Source of the DNA: Rhodospirillales bacterium
GTDB lineage: Bacteria > Pseudomonadota > Alphaproteobacteria > Acetobacterales > Acetobacteraceae
Direction: 5' to 3'
DNA: 41,608 nt
Assembly: GCA_025352665.1 (NCBI GenBank)
Contig: JANXSM010000009.1
Coordinates: 1 to 41,608, forward strand
Shown here: one piece after another, positions 34,801 through 41,608 of the stretch
How the letters are laid out: each line of letters starts with the position of its first letter
How positions within the stretch are numbered: position 1 is the stretch's first letter
Made by a program: the position numbers and the translations under genes
Notes under the pieces: model-generated
Seen by the model: only the letters and a program-made list of their open reading frames with translations
Database searches by the model: none
Told to the model about the DNA's origin: nothing

Positions 34801-35174
34801 TGCACCAACTGCGCATCGTCCAGCCCATCGGCTGGCAACACGGCGAAAGCAACGCCGCGCCGGCGACAGATCGCAGCGAACTCCTCCACGCCGTAGCGCC
34901 AGTAATCCAGCCCGCCGAGCAAGCGGATGATGACGCAGCGGCTGCCCTCAATTACCTGTTCACCGTAGAGATCGACCGACATCGGATGACGCAGCCGCGC
35001 AAGACTGGCCAGCCGCAGGCTCGGCCGATCCGGCAGGCTCTGCCAGGCGGCGGCGAACTCGCCGAGATCGGCATCCGAGAACGACAGGAACACCAGATCG
35101 GCCGGGCTCTGCCCGAGGCTCTCGGCGGGGGCTTGGTCATCCAGCGTCGTGGTGTCGCGGACCAGCAGATGCAC
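31890..35174 (-). CDS. cobN: Cobaltochelatase large subunit CobN
   Basis: A 1094-residue H subunit of the ATP-dependent aerobic cobaltochelatase, which puts cobalt into hydrogenobyrinate a,c-diamide. It is related to magnesium chelatase BchH/ChlH. Typical segments are VIVCYRSHVMSDD, MVHLGTHGTLEWLPGK near residue 520, VIYPFIVNNPGEAAAAKRR and DLWGSASLRTGGEDLA. It is slightly shorter than some CobN proteins but has both ends. The start is GTG 35174, 4 nt after the cobW stop. The partner subunits (CobS and CobT of the chelatase) are not in the window and must be elsewhere. Confidence 0.96.
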   Translation of the reverse strand: MHLLVRDTTTLDDQAPAESLGQSPADLVFLSFSDADLGEFAAAWQSLPDRPSLRLASLARLRHPMSVDLYGEQVIEGSRCVIIRLLGGLDYWRYGVEEFAAICRRRGVAFAVLPADGLDDAQLVQLSTVTPAAHARLDQFLRHRGPDNLRNAIRLAGALAGLGEDAGWQPQPLPAANVLELGQPTHEPLAVIVCYRSHVMSDDIAPIHALAEALVARGLGVRAIYVSSLKDPNAAPFVAERLRDWHPAVVLNATGFSAWRDGAGATLEQAGVPVLQVILAVGSQPAWQAGFRGLSQTDLAMQVVLPEIDGRLLTTAISFKAEASAHPGLEFTRVINRPDPDGIALAADRAAGWARLSAAAAADRRVAIVLSDYPEAGGQVGHAVGLDSFASLSAILGALADAGYRCGRHDAGCLTNQLCHAPSQPFLTLDHYRTLFATLHEATQAAMLQAWGAPSDDPAVKEGGFHLRHHREGNILLAVQPDRGHALDRKAGYHDADLPPRHAYVAFYLWLRISWGAHAMVHLGTHGTLEWLPGKAAALSVCCHPVALLRGLPVIYPFIVNNPGEAAAAKRRLGAVTIGHMTPPLTRAGATTELDRLIEEYAAADGLDRRRGAVLRRHILERAGETGLLAEAGADLTGSEDEALARLDTYLCDVKDLQIRDGLHVFATASDQRAVLLETLARLNPGVDVAALLDGCAEAEKASLLAALDGRFVPPGPAGAPTRGRADVLPTGRNLFTLDPRAIPTQAAVSLAEATAAELLRRHAQDQGEPLRRVVIDLWGSASLRTGGEDLALAWVLMGVRPLWDEASFRVSGFEIIPLALLDRPRVDVTLRISGLFRDTFETQIALFDAASRALAARGEALDWNGLDGTARVFGAAPGSYGAGVSAQLDRNAWSDRAELGRAYLEASATAYGSDGPVADHAGIAARISGAQAFVHQQDHAETDLLEGTDYAAHEGGFAAAADLLGAAPTLYHADISKPHDPRMRTLAEEIARVVRGRAANPRWIGAMMRHSYRGAGEIARALDGLHGFAVTLQQRLDRQFDLMFEATLGDPAVDGFLRAENPQARAAMAARFRDALARDLWRPRRNDVTEQLA

Positions 35175-35178
35175 TGGT

Positions 35179-36201
35179 TCAGTCCAGAATGGCGGCGGAT
35201 ATGGCGGACTGGTCGAGCCCGCTGCGTCCGATCACGACGATGTGGCCTGGGCCGGTTTCATCGGCCGTCCAGGGGCGATCGAAACTATGGCGAAACCGGT
35301 TGCCGACGCCTTGGATGGCCAGGCGCATCGGCTTGCCAACAACGCGCACGAAGCCCTTCATGCGCAGCACATCATGGCCTGCCGCCACCGTCTGCAGCCG
35401 CGCCACCAGCGCTTCGGGCGAGGCGGTTGGCGGCATTGGCACCACGAAACTGATGAAATCGTCATGCTCGTGCGCGCCATCTTCGGCATCGTGGTGCGAG
35501 GGGCGAGCCGCCAGATCGTCTTCCGCGGCCGAAAACAGGCCGAGCAAGATGGCTGGGTCCAGCTGCCCCTCTCGCGTGCGCACGAGTTTCACGGCGCGTG
35601 GCAGCTGGGCTTCGATGGCCTGGATCACAGCGAGGGTTTCGACTTCGGTCATCAGATCGGTCTTGTTCAGCACCACCAGGTCGGCGGCGTTGAGCTGGTC
35701 CTCGAACACCTCGGCCAGCGGATTGTCATGATCCACCGAAGCATCCTCGGCGCGCTGGCGTGCGACCGCCACGGGATCGTCGGCAAAACGGCCAGCCGAG
35801 ACGGCAGGGCCATCGATGACGGCGATCACCCCGTCCACGGTCACGCGGCTGCGGATGCTCGGCCAGTTGAACGCCTTCAGCAGCGGCTTTGGGAGTGCTA
35901 GGCCAGAGGTTTCGATCAGGATGTGCTCGGGCGGATTGGGCCGCGCGAGCAAGGCTTCCATGGTTGGCAGGAAATCCTCTGCCACCGTGCAGCACAGGCA
36001 TCCGTTGGAGAGCTCGACGATATCGTCGCAGCCTTCGATGCCACAGCTTTTCAGCGTTTCGCCATCGATGCCGATGGCGCCGAACTCGTTAACGATGATG
36101 GCGATGCGCCGGCCGCCGGCATTTTCCAGCACATGGCGCACCAGGGTGGTTTTGCCGGCGCCGAGAAAGCCCGTGACGATGGTGGTCGGGATCTTGTTCA
36201 A
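35179..36201 (-). CDS. cobW: CobW-family metal-handling GTPase
   Basis: A 340-residue COG0523 GTPase thought to load or deliver cobalt for CobN. Walker A is GFLGAGKTT (11-19), the metal motif CLCC is at 68-71, the guanine motif NKTD is at 179-182, and a His/Asp-rich loop (236-248) could bind metal. The C-terminal CobW domain holds VLRMKGFVRVVG. It starts with TTG, overlapping the previous stop as TTGA; no nearby ATG fits the conserved N-terminus. It lies just before cobN, the usual place for this gene. Confidence 0.94.
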   Translation of the reverse strand: MNKIPTTIVTGFLGAGKTTLVRHVLENAGGRRIAIIVNEFGAIGIDGETLKSCGIEGCDDIVELSNGCLCCTVAEDFLPTMEALLARPNPPEHILIETSGLALPKPLLKAFNWPSIRSRVTVDGVIAVIDGPAVSAGRFADDPVAVARQRAEDASVDHDNPLAEVFEDQLNAADLVVLNKTDLMTEVETLAVIQAIEAQLPRAVKLVRTREGQLDPAILLGLFSAAEDDLAARPSHHDAEDGAHEHDDFISFVVPMPPTASPEALVARLQTVAAGHDVLRMKGFVRVVGKPMRLAIQGVGNRFRHSFDRPWTADETGPGHIVVIGRSGLDQSAISAAILD

Positions 36202-36578
36202 ACCACGATCTCCAGCGCTGGGAAGCGGCCTAGGATGAAATTCTGCAATGAGGCAGACCGGCGCGAGGGCAGGACTGTGCCGGTGGGGGAGGCTGCGTAG
36301 CGTGTGCAGTAGTCGAGCAGATCCGAGACGAGATCGGGGGTGAGATCACCGAGCAAGTAGCTCCATTTGCCCGGCATCGAGATGGCCGCAGCGCCGCCGC
36401 GTTTGCAGCTCGACAGGCATTTCACTTCCTGCAGCTGCAAGGCAAGATCCGCGCGACCTGGGAGTTGTCGGGCGATTTCGGCATGCAGCAGAGTGCCCGG
36501 CACGGCTTCGCCCTCAGCGAGTTCCCGGCCGGCGCGGCACGTGGTGCAAACATGCAGGCGCGCGATGTGATCGGTCAT
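36198..36578 (-). CDS. DUF1636 putative metal-binding protein
   Basis: A 126-residue protein of the DUF1636 family, often found in cobalamin clusters. It has a ferredoxin-like thioredoxin-fold pattern with HVCTTCRAG near the N-terminus and KCLSSCKRGGAAAI in the middle; the cysteines could hold a metal or an Fe-S cluster. ATG 36578 lies behind a GGGGGG stretch; the frame open to 36662 is probably leader. It is the first gene after the cobalamin riboswitch and couples to cobW by a 4-nt overlap. A role in cobalt supply or sensing fits but is unproven. Confidence 0.82.
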   Translation of the reverse strand: MTDHIARLHVCTTCRAGRELAEGEAVPGTLLHAEIARQLPGRADLALQLQEVKCLSSCKRGGAAAISMPGKWSYLLGDLTPDLVSDLLDYCTRYAASPTGTVLPSRRSASLQNFILGRFPALEIVV

Positions 36579-36590
36579 AGGCCCCCCAAA

Positions 36591-36613
36591 ATGCGCGTGC
36601 GCACACAGCGCAT
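36591..36613 (-). promoter_or_regulatory. Leader hairpin next to the DUF1636 ribosome site
   Basis: On the minus strand ATGCGC and GCGCAT pair around an 11-nt loop that itself contains GTGCGCAC. The hairpin ends a few bases before the GGGGGG stretch (36582-36587) and the start codon. It could be part of the riboswitch expression platform. Pairing is visible; function is inferred. Confidence 0.35.
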
Positions 36614-36769
36614 CACGCATGGAAATAGGGCGCCAACTGCCTGCCGGAGACGATCCGGGCAAGTCGATCGTCTCGGCGCCGGAGTGGCGTTCGAGACATC
36701 GTCACCACCGAGGCACCCCGCCCGACAGCACAGTCCGTTCGGCACACCCTTGTGGGTATTGCCGCGAAT

Positions 36770-36965
36770 GGCAGGTCTCCTGGCTCACGGATATCGGACG
36801 GGATCACCCCATCCGGCACGACGCGCCCACCTTCCCAAGCCGCCGATCGGCAACTCAGTGGCATAATGGCACGCCGTTCTCCGCCTACAGTTGCGGGGGC
36901 AGCCGCGGCCTGGGGGTTGCCCCCGCACCGCATTCCCTATTCACCTTCCGTTAAGGAAGGACCAA
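36770..36965 (-). ncRNA. Cobalamin riboswitch
   Basis: Read on the minus strand, the element has the ordered conserved parts of an AdoCbl-type aptamer. First come GGT and a P2 hairpin (CTTCC/GGAAG), then TGAATAGGGAA (about 36930-36942), then the B12 box GCTGCCCCCGCAACTGTA (36886-36903), and finally AGCCAGGAGACCTGCC at the 3' side (36770-36785). Binding of the coenzyme should reduce expression of the minus-strand operon beginning with the DUF1636 gene 190 nt downstream. The 388-nt stretch between the DUF1636 start and cobU holds this aptamer plus leader and no other gene that I can see. Confidence 0.95.
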
Positions 36966-37015
36966 TCGTGCTGCGGTCATACGCCCCTCCTGCCTCCAGC
37001 GTCAAAGGTCTCGCC

Positions 37016-37531
37016 TTGCAAACCCATCTGCTCAGCCTGGTTCTCGGCGGTGCCCGCTCCGGCAAAAGCCAGTATGCGGAGGCGCTGGTGACGGCGTGGC
37101 CGCCGTGTTGGACCTACATCGCAACCGCCCAGGCCTTCGACGACGAGATGCGCGACCGCATCGCCTTGCATCGGGAGCGGCGCGCGCAGGGCTGGATCAC
37201 GGTTGAGAGCCCGCTCGAACTGCCCGCGGCGATCGTTGCCAGCGACGGCCCGGTGTTGGTGGACTGCCTGACCTTGTGGCTGACCAATCTCATGCTGGGC
37301 GAGCACGACATCGAGGCAGCTGTGACAGCGCTGGAGACCAGCCTGATCGCCGCGCGCACGCCGGTGGTGATGGTCTCCAACGAGGTTGGGCTCGGCATCG
37401 TGCCGGACAATGCGCTGGCTCGTGCCTTTCGCGATCAGGCAGGGCTGCTCAATCAGCGCATTGCCGCCCACGCCCAGCATGTGGTGTTCATGGCGGCCGG
37501 ATTGCCGATGATCCTGAAAGGTTCTGCATGA
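37016..37531 (+). CDS. cobU: Adenosylcobinamide kinase / guanylyltransferase
   Basis: A 171-residue bifunctional enzyme (CobP in Pseudomonas naming) that phosphorylates adenosylcobinamide and transfers GMP to it. Walker A is GGARSGKS. TYIATAQAFDDEM, ALHRERR with the guanylylated His, VDCLTLWLTNLM and VSNEVGLGIVP complete the family set. I chose TTG 37016, with AAAGG seven bases upstream and a family-like N-terminus. GTG 36968 has a stronger AAGGAAGG upstream, but that sequence is also the complement of the riboswitch P2 stem. It overlaps cobO by 4 nt and leads cobU-cobO-cobQ. Confidence 0.93.
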   Translation: MQTHLLSLVLGGARSGKSQYAEALVTAWPPCWTYIATAQAFDDEMRDRIALHRERRAQGWITVESPLELPAAIVASDGPVLVDCLTLWLTNLMLGEHDIEAAVTALETSLIAARTPVVMVSNEVGLGIVPDNALARAFRDQAGLLNQRIAAHAQHVVFMAAGLPMILKGSA

Positions 37532-38142
37532 CCGAGACCGATGCCGAAGCGGCTGACCGCCACCGTGCCAAGATGGCCAAACGCAAGGAAGTCCAGGACA
37601 ACGAGGTCGCGGCCAAGACGATCGAAAAGGGTCTCGTCATCGTCAACACCGGCGCTGGCAAGGGCAAGTCGACGGCAGCCTTCGGACTGGCGCTGCGGAT
37701 GCTGGGCCATGACCGGAAAGTGGCCATCGTGCAGTTCATCAAGGGCGCCTGGGGCACTGGTGAGCGCAATGTGCTCGAAAAATTCGGCCCCCTCGTGGAA
37801 TGGCACACGATGGGCGAGGGGTTCACCTGGGAGACCCAGGACAAGGCGCGTGATATCGCCGCCTGCACAAGGGCGTGGCAGACGGCGTGCGCGTTGATGG
37901 CGCGGCCGGATATTTCCCTCGTGGTGCTAGACGAGCTGAACATCGCGCTGCGATATCATTATATCGAGGCAGAAACGGTTCTGGCGGCGCTGGTGCTACG
38001 CCAGCCGAACCAGCACGTTGTTATCACCGGCCGCAACGCGCCTCAGGCCTTGATCGACGCGGCCGACCTGGTGACCGAAATGACGCTGGTGAAGCATCAT
38101 TTCGCGGCCGGGGTGAAGGCCCAAGCCGGGATCGAGTTCTAG
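37528..38142 (+). CDS. cobO: Corrinoid adenosyltransferase
   Basis: A 204-residue ATP:co(I)rrinoid adenosyltransferase of the CobO/BtuR family, which adds the upper 5'-deoxyadenosyl ligand. The N-terminal helix with [14 protein letters not shown] precedes Walker [22 protein letters not shown] and [16 protein letters not shown] follow, then [22 protein letters not shown] near the end. The ATG overlaps the cobU stop as ATGA, and cobQ begins 4 nt after its stop. The reductase that supplies Co(I) is not in the window. Confidence 0.96.
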   Translation: MTETDAEAADRHRAKMAKRKEVQDNEVAAKTIEKGLVIVNTGAGKGKSTAAFGLALRMLGHDRKVAIVQFIKGAWGTGERNVLEKFGPLVEWHTMGEGFTWETQDKARDIAACTRAWQTACALMARPDISLVVLDELNIALRYHYIEAETVLAALVLRQPNQHVVITGRNAPQALIDAADLVTEMTLVKHHFAAGVKAQAGIEF

Positions 38143-38146
38143 CATC

Positions 38147-39595
38147 ATGGCCCCAGCGCTGATGTTCCAAGGCACTGGCTCCAGCGTCGGCAAATCCGTG
38201 CTCGTCGCGGGGCTTGCGCGCGCGCTGACGTTGCGCGGGCTGCGCGTGCGACCGTTCAAGCCACAGAACATGTCAAACAACGCGGCGGTAACGCAAGAAG
38301 GCGGTGAGATCGGCCGCGCCCAGGCGTTGCAGGCGCGTGCCTGCCGGGTTCCAGCCAGCGTGCACATGAACCCGGTGCTGCTCAAGCCGCAAAGCGAGAT
38401 CGGCTCGCAGGTGATTGTGCAAGGACGGGTGGTGGCAACCGCCCGCGCCCGTGAATACCAAGCCATGAAACCCGGCCTGATGCCGCATGTGCTCGACAGC
38501 TTCCGCCGCATCGGCGCCGATGCCGACATCGTACTGGTGGAAGGCGCGGGCAGTGCGTCTGAAATCAACCTGCGCTCTGGCGATATCGCCAACATGGGGT
38601 TCGCCCGCGCCACGAACACGCCAGTCGTGCTGATCGGTGACATCGACCGAGGCGGCGTGATTGCCAGCCTGGTGGGTACCAAGACCGTGCTGGCCCCCGA
38701 TGACGCCGCCTGCATCGTCGGCTTCATGGTCAATCGCATGCGTGGCGATTTGTCGCTGTTCGCCGACGGAATGGCAGCCATCGCCGAGCACACCGGCTGG
38801 CGACCGCTCGGTCTGGTGCCGTTCTTCCACGACATGCATCGCCTGCCCGCCGAGGATGCCGCCGACCTCGTTGATCGCAGAAGCACCGGCAAACGCCTGG
38901 TCTGTGTGCCGGTGCTGCCCTGCATCGCCAATTTCGACGATCTGGACCCGCTCGCACAGGAGCCGGACATCGAATTGCGGCTTCTGCGGGCGGGCACGCC
39001 GCTGCCAGGAGACTGCGACCTGGTGATCCTGTCTGGCTCCAAATCCACCATTTCCGACCTTGCCGCGTTGCGCGCTGCCGGTTGGGACATTGATATCGCA
39101 GCCCATCATCGTCGCGGCGGCCGGGTGTTGGGGCTATGCGGCGGTTATCAGATGCTCGGACGCGAGATCGCCGACCCCGGCGGCGTGGAGGGTCTGGCCG
39201 GCACCGTGGCCGGGCTGGGGCTGCTCGATATCAACACGGTGCTGGCTGGCGAGAAGCGCGTGGAACAGGTGGCTGGGCGTCTTGTCGAAGGCCCGGCCTA
39301 TACCGGTTACGAAATCCACATGGGCCGCAGCACCGGCCCCGATACGATCCGCCCGATGTTGACGCTGGCCGATCACCGACCCGACGGCGCCACCAGCGCC
39401 TGCGGGCTGGTGCGCGGAACCTATGTGCACGGCCTGTTCAACGGCGATGCCGCGCGCGCAGCCTTGCTTGCATGGTTCGGCGCGGCGCCCTCGGATTATC
39501 GACACGACGCCGCCATCGAGGCGACGTTGAACGGGCTGGCCGCACATCTCGAAGCCCATGCCGATATCGACGGATTGCTCAGCCTTGCGCGCTGA
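38147..39595 (+). CDS. cobQ: Cobyric acid synthase
   Basis: A 482-residue glutamine-dependent amidase that amidates side chains b, d, e and g of adenosylcobyrinate diamide. The N-terminal ATP domain has [33 protein letters not shown] and [15 protein letters not shown]. The C-terminal glutaminase domain has [12 protein letters not shown] with the nucleophile Cys, and GTYVHGLF with the His. Length is normal. It ends the plus-strand unit cobU-cobO-cobQ, and its last 17 nt overlap the end of convergent cbiB. Confidence 0.96.
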   Translation: MAPALMFQGTGSSVGKSVLVAGLARALTLRGLRVRPFKPQNMSNNAAVTQEGGEIGRAQALQARACRVPASVHMNPVLLKPQSEIGSQVIVQGRVVATARAREYQAMKPGLMPHVLDSFRRIGADADIVLVEGAGSASEINLRSGDIANMGFARATNTPVVLIGDIDRGGVIASLVGTKTVLAPDDAACIVGFMVNRMRGDLSLFADGMAAIAEHTGWRPLGLVPFFHDMHRLPAEDAADLVDRRSTGKRLVCVPVLPCIANFDDLDPLAQEPDIELRLLRAGTPLPGDCDLVILSGSKSTISDLAALRAAGWDIDIAAHHRRGGRVLGLCGGYQMLGREIADPGGVEGLAGTVAGLGLLDINTVLAGEKRVEQVAGRLVEGPAYTGYEIHMGRSTGPDTIRPMLTLADHRPDGATSACGLVRGTYVHGLFNGDAARAALLAWFGAAPSDYRHDAAIEATLNGLAAHLEAHADIDGLLSLAR

Positions 39596-40544
39596 GGATC
39601 GCCAGCACGATTGCGAACTGAATGGCACAGGCCAGACGATACAGCCGCAGCGCGCGGCGGAGATCGCCGACATCGGCCGCAGCGCGGCCGCAGCCCATCC
39701 AGCCATCGTCCACCTGCGTTTCGCCATACATCCGCGGTCCCGCCAGCCGCAGGCCGAGTGCCCCGGCCATGGCGGCCTCCGGCCAGCCAGCGTTGGGCGA
39801 GCGATGCCGGCTCGCGTCGCGCCAGACCGCGCGGATCGCAGCGCTTGCGTTGGAACCGGGCGTGAGAGCGGCTGCCAGGATCAACCACAGTGCCGCCAAT
39901 CGCGAGGCCGGCAGGTTCACCAAATCGTCGAGGCGCGCGGCCGCCCAGCCATATGCCGCGTGTCGCTCGGTACGATGGCCGATCATGCTGTCGGCGGTGT
40001 TGATCGCCTTATAGGCGGCGATGCCTGGCAGGCCCGCGACACCGCACCAGAACGCGGGAGCCACCACGCCGTCGGAGAAGTTCTCGGCCAGACTTTCGAT
40101 CGCGGCTCGCACCACGCCGGCCTCGTCCAGCGTCTGCGGATTGCGCCCGACGATCTGCGAGACCGCGGCCCGACCCCCATCGAGGCCGTGCGATTCCAAT
40201 CCATCCGCGACGGCCATGACATGGCTCCACAGGCTGCGCTGCGCCAACAGCGTAGAGGCTGCGACGGCCAACAGGATCAGCCCGGTCGTGCCAAGCCGCA
40301 GAAGCTCATGTTGTGCCAGCATCGTTGGCAAGATGCTGGCGAGCAGCAGCACGCCCAGCCCCGCCACGCCAGACAGACGGCGCGCGGTGAAACTCAGCGT
40401 CGGCCGGTTCAGGCAACGGTCGCAGGCGGCGATCAGCGCCCCCAGCCACACCACCGGATGACGGATGGCGCGAAACAGCGCATCCGGATAGCCGCACAGG
40501 GCTTCCAGGCCCGATGCCACGGCAAGAATAATCAGACTGTCCAA
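39579..40544 (-). CDS. cbiB: Adenosylcobinamide-phosphate synthase CbiB
   Basis: A 321-residue membrane protein (CobD in Pseudomonas naming) that attaches aminopropanol or its phosphate to adenosylcobyric acid. Marks are [51 protein letters not shown] and a late Gly/Ala-rich helix region with [17 protein letters not shown] chose TTG 40544 because GAAAGG precedes it and the length suits the family; the frame is open to 40631 without homology. It is divergent from the threonine-phosphate decarboxylase gene, which makes its substrate, with a 38-nt gap. Its end overlaps cobQ by 17 nt. Confidence 0.92.
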   Translation of the reverse strand: MDSLIILAVASGLEALCGYPDALFRAIRHPVVWLGALIAACDRCLNRPTLSFTARRLSGVAGLGVLLLASILPTMLAQHELLRLGTTGLILLAVAASTLLAQRSLWSHVMAVADGLESHGLDGGRAAVSQIVGRNPQTLDEAGVVRAAIESLAENFSDGVVAPAFWCGVAGLPGIAAYKAINTADSMIGHRTERHAAYGWAAARLDDLVNLPASRLAALWLILAAALTPGSNASAAIRAVWRDASRHRSPNAGWPEAAMAGALGLRLAGPRMYGETQVDDGWMGCGRAAADVGDLRRALRLYRLACAIQFAIVLAILSAQG

Positions 40545-40582
40545 ATGTTGTGGCCTTTCGCCCTGCGGGAGTGCTTGCCACG

Positions 40583-41563
40583 ATGAGCGGCGCTGCGGCA
40601 ATCGCCCATGGCGGCATGCTGGCTGCAGCACGCAGGCGCTGGCCCGACGCCCCGCAACCGTGGATCGATCTTTCGACCGGGATCAACCCGATCCCCTATC
40701 CGGTCCCGCCGGCGCGGTCCGAGGACCTCCATCGTCTGCCAGAGCCCGAGGCACTGGTTGCCGTGCAATCGGCCGCGGCCGACGCTTACGGCGTTGACCC
40801 CGACATGGTGGTGGCAGCTCCTGGCACGCAGATCCTGATCAGCCTGCTGCCGCTGTTCTGCCCCGCACCGACAGTGGCCGTGCTCGGTCCCACCTATGCC
40901 GAACATGCCGCAAGCTGGGTTGCAGCCGGCGCTCGGCTGACCGATGTCGAGTCTGCCCACAGCGTCGTCATCGTGAATCCCAACAATCCCGACGGCCGGC
41001 GTTACGCCCCGGCCGAACTCGTGGATCTCGCACAGCGACTTGGCGAGCGTGGCGGCCACCTGGTCGTGGATGAAGCTTTCGTCGATCTGGAAGGCCCTGG
41101 CCTGAGCGTGGCTGCGCGGCTGCCGTGTCATGGCCTGATCGTGCTGCGGTCTTTCGGCAAGACCTATGGGCTCGCCGGCTTGCGGCTGGGGTTCCTGCTG
41201 GCGGATCCGGGCCTGGCTCGCCGTGTGCGGATGTCGCTCGGCCCCTGGGCGGTCAGCGGACCTGCTCTGGCGGTGGCACGGATCGCTTTGGCCGACGCGG
41301 CGTGGCGCGATGCGGCAGCGCTCCGGCTGGACCGCGACACCCGACGGCTCGAAGCACTGCTCGTCGCCGCCGGCTGCCGCATCATCGGCGGCACGCGGTT
41401 GTTCCGGCTCGTCGGTGCCCCGGCCGAGATGCATGAACGCCTTGCCCGCGCCGGTATTCTCACCCGCGCCTTCGCGGAGGCGCCCGATCGGCTGCGTTTC
41501 GGCCTGCCCGGCGATCTCCAGGCATGGGAGCGTCTGGAGCGTGCCCTGACTAGAGCGGGATGA
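40583..41563 (+). CDS. cobD: Threonine-phosphate decarboxylase
   Basis: A PLP-dependent aminotransferase-fold enzyme of about 326 residues (CobC in Pseudomonas naming) that decarboxylates L-threonine O-3-phosphate to aminopropanol phosphate. Marks are IAHGGMLAAARRRWP, PWIDLSTGINPIPYP, VVIVNPNNPDGRRY, LVVDEAFVDLE and the PLP-lysine motif LRSFGKTYGLAGLRLGF. ATG 40583 suits the usual start; GTG 40550 and GTG 40571 are possible. It is divergent from cbiB, whose product uses the aminopropanol compound. Its stop codon lies inside the 5' arm of the hairpin that follows. Confidence 0.93.
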   Translation: MSGAAAIAHGGMLAAARRRWPDAPQPWIDLSTGINPIPYPVPPARSEDLHRLPEPEALVAVQSAAADAYGVDPDMVVAAPGTQILISLLPLFCPAPTVAVLGPTYAEHAASWVAAGARLTDVESAHSVVIVNPNNPDGRRYAPAELVDLAQRLGERGGHLVVDEAFVDLEGPGLSVAARLPCHGLIVLRSFGKTYGLAGLRLGFLLADPGLARRVRMSLGPWAVSGPALAVARIALADAAWRDAAALRLDRDTRRLEALLVAAGCRIIGGTRLFRLVGAPAEMHERLARAGILTRAFAEAPDRLRFGLPGDLQAWERLERALTRAG

Positions 41564-41603
41564 CGTCTGATAGGCGACGTTATCCCGCTCGAGCTCTTTG
41601 TTT
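41552..41603 (+). terminator. Terminator-like long inverted repeat
   Basis: The arms GAGCGGGATGACGTC (41553-41567) and GACGTTATCCCGCTC (41576-41590) pair almost perfectly (one mismatch) around an 8-nt loop. They are followed by a T-rich tail (CTCTTTGTTTTT). This fits factor-independent termination of cobD. Similar AGAGC-type repeats recur between genes in alphaproteobacteria, so it may also belong to a dispersed repeat family. Confidence 0.65.
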
Positions 41604-41608
41604 TTCGT

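Noticed and set aside
1-41608. Mobile elements, tRNA genes, CRISPR arrays
   Set aside because: No transposase or integrase motifs, no spaced direct repeats and no tRNA-like cloverleaf were noticed on either strand.

Overview
The window is GC-rich DNA from a Gram-negative bacterium, most likely an alphaproteobacterium. A member of the Acetobacteraceae/Rhodospirillales is my guess from gene content and order; no marker gene settles it. Coding density is very high, and most neighbouring same-strand genes overlap by 4 nt (ATGA, GTGA or TTGA). No rRNA, tRNA, CRISPR array, transposase or phage gene was seen.

Left part (1-19233), cell surface and secretion. The window opens inside a giant glycan-assembly protein: the tail of an FkbM-type methyltransferase, a coiled coil and three GT-B glycosyltransferase units. 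Next come a Tat-exported ferritin-like protein and a small lytic transglycosylase. A nearly complete type II secretion system (T2SS) follows. A minus-strand operon reads gspE-F-H-I-J-L-M-(N/C)-D-K from 15988 down to 6157. The major pseudopilin gspG lies alone on the plus strand, converging on gspK, and the prepilin peptidase gspO is divergent from gspE. Behind gspO are a tandem GT2 glycosyltransferase and a short coiled-coil protein.

Middle (19234-20849). An amidase-signature hydrolase and a 70-residue GatC/AtzG-like partner form a two-gene unit on the minus strand.

Right part (20938-41563), cobalamin biosynthesis, about 21 genes. A minus-strand cobalamin riboswitch (about 36770-36965) heads the operon DUF1636-cobW-cobN-cobG-cobH-cobI-cobJ. 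Further units are cobL-cobE-cobM, cobB-cobT-cobS, cobU-cobO-cobQ, and the single genes cobK, cbiD, cbiB, cobD and an alpha-ribazole-phosphatase-like gene. Together they cover precorrin-2 to adenosylcobalamin. The route is the oxygen-dependent one (CobG, CobN), but the C-1 methyltransferase is the CbiD type and no cobF is present. Also not in the window are uroporphyrinogen methyltransferase, the CobS/CobT chelatase subunits, the corrinoid reductase and bluB. Several opposing genes overlap at their 3' ends. A strong hairpin with a T-rich tail closes the window.

Nothing here is clearly a new system. The most interesting points are the hybrid corrin-ring pathway, the possible leaderless cbiD promoter in a 35-nt divergent gap, the riboswitch whose P2 stem coincides with a plus-strand ribosome-binding sequence, the displaced gspG with its neighbouring lytic enzyme and possible Tat/T2SS cargo, and the AtzG/AtzE-like pair of unknown substrate.
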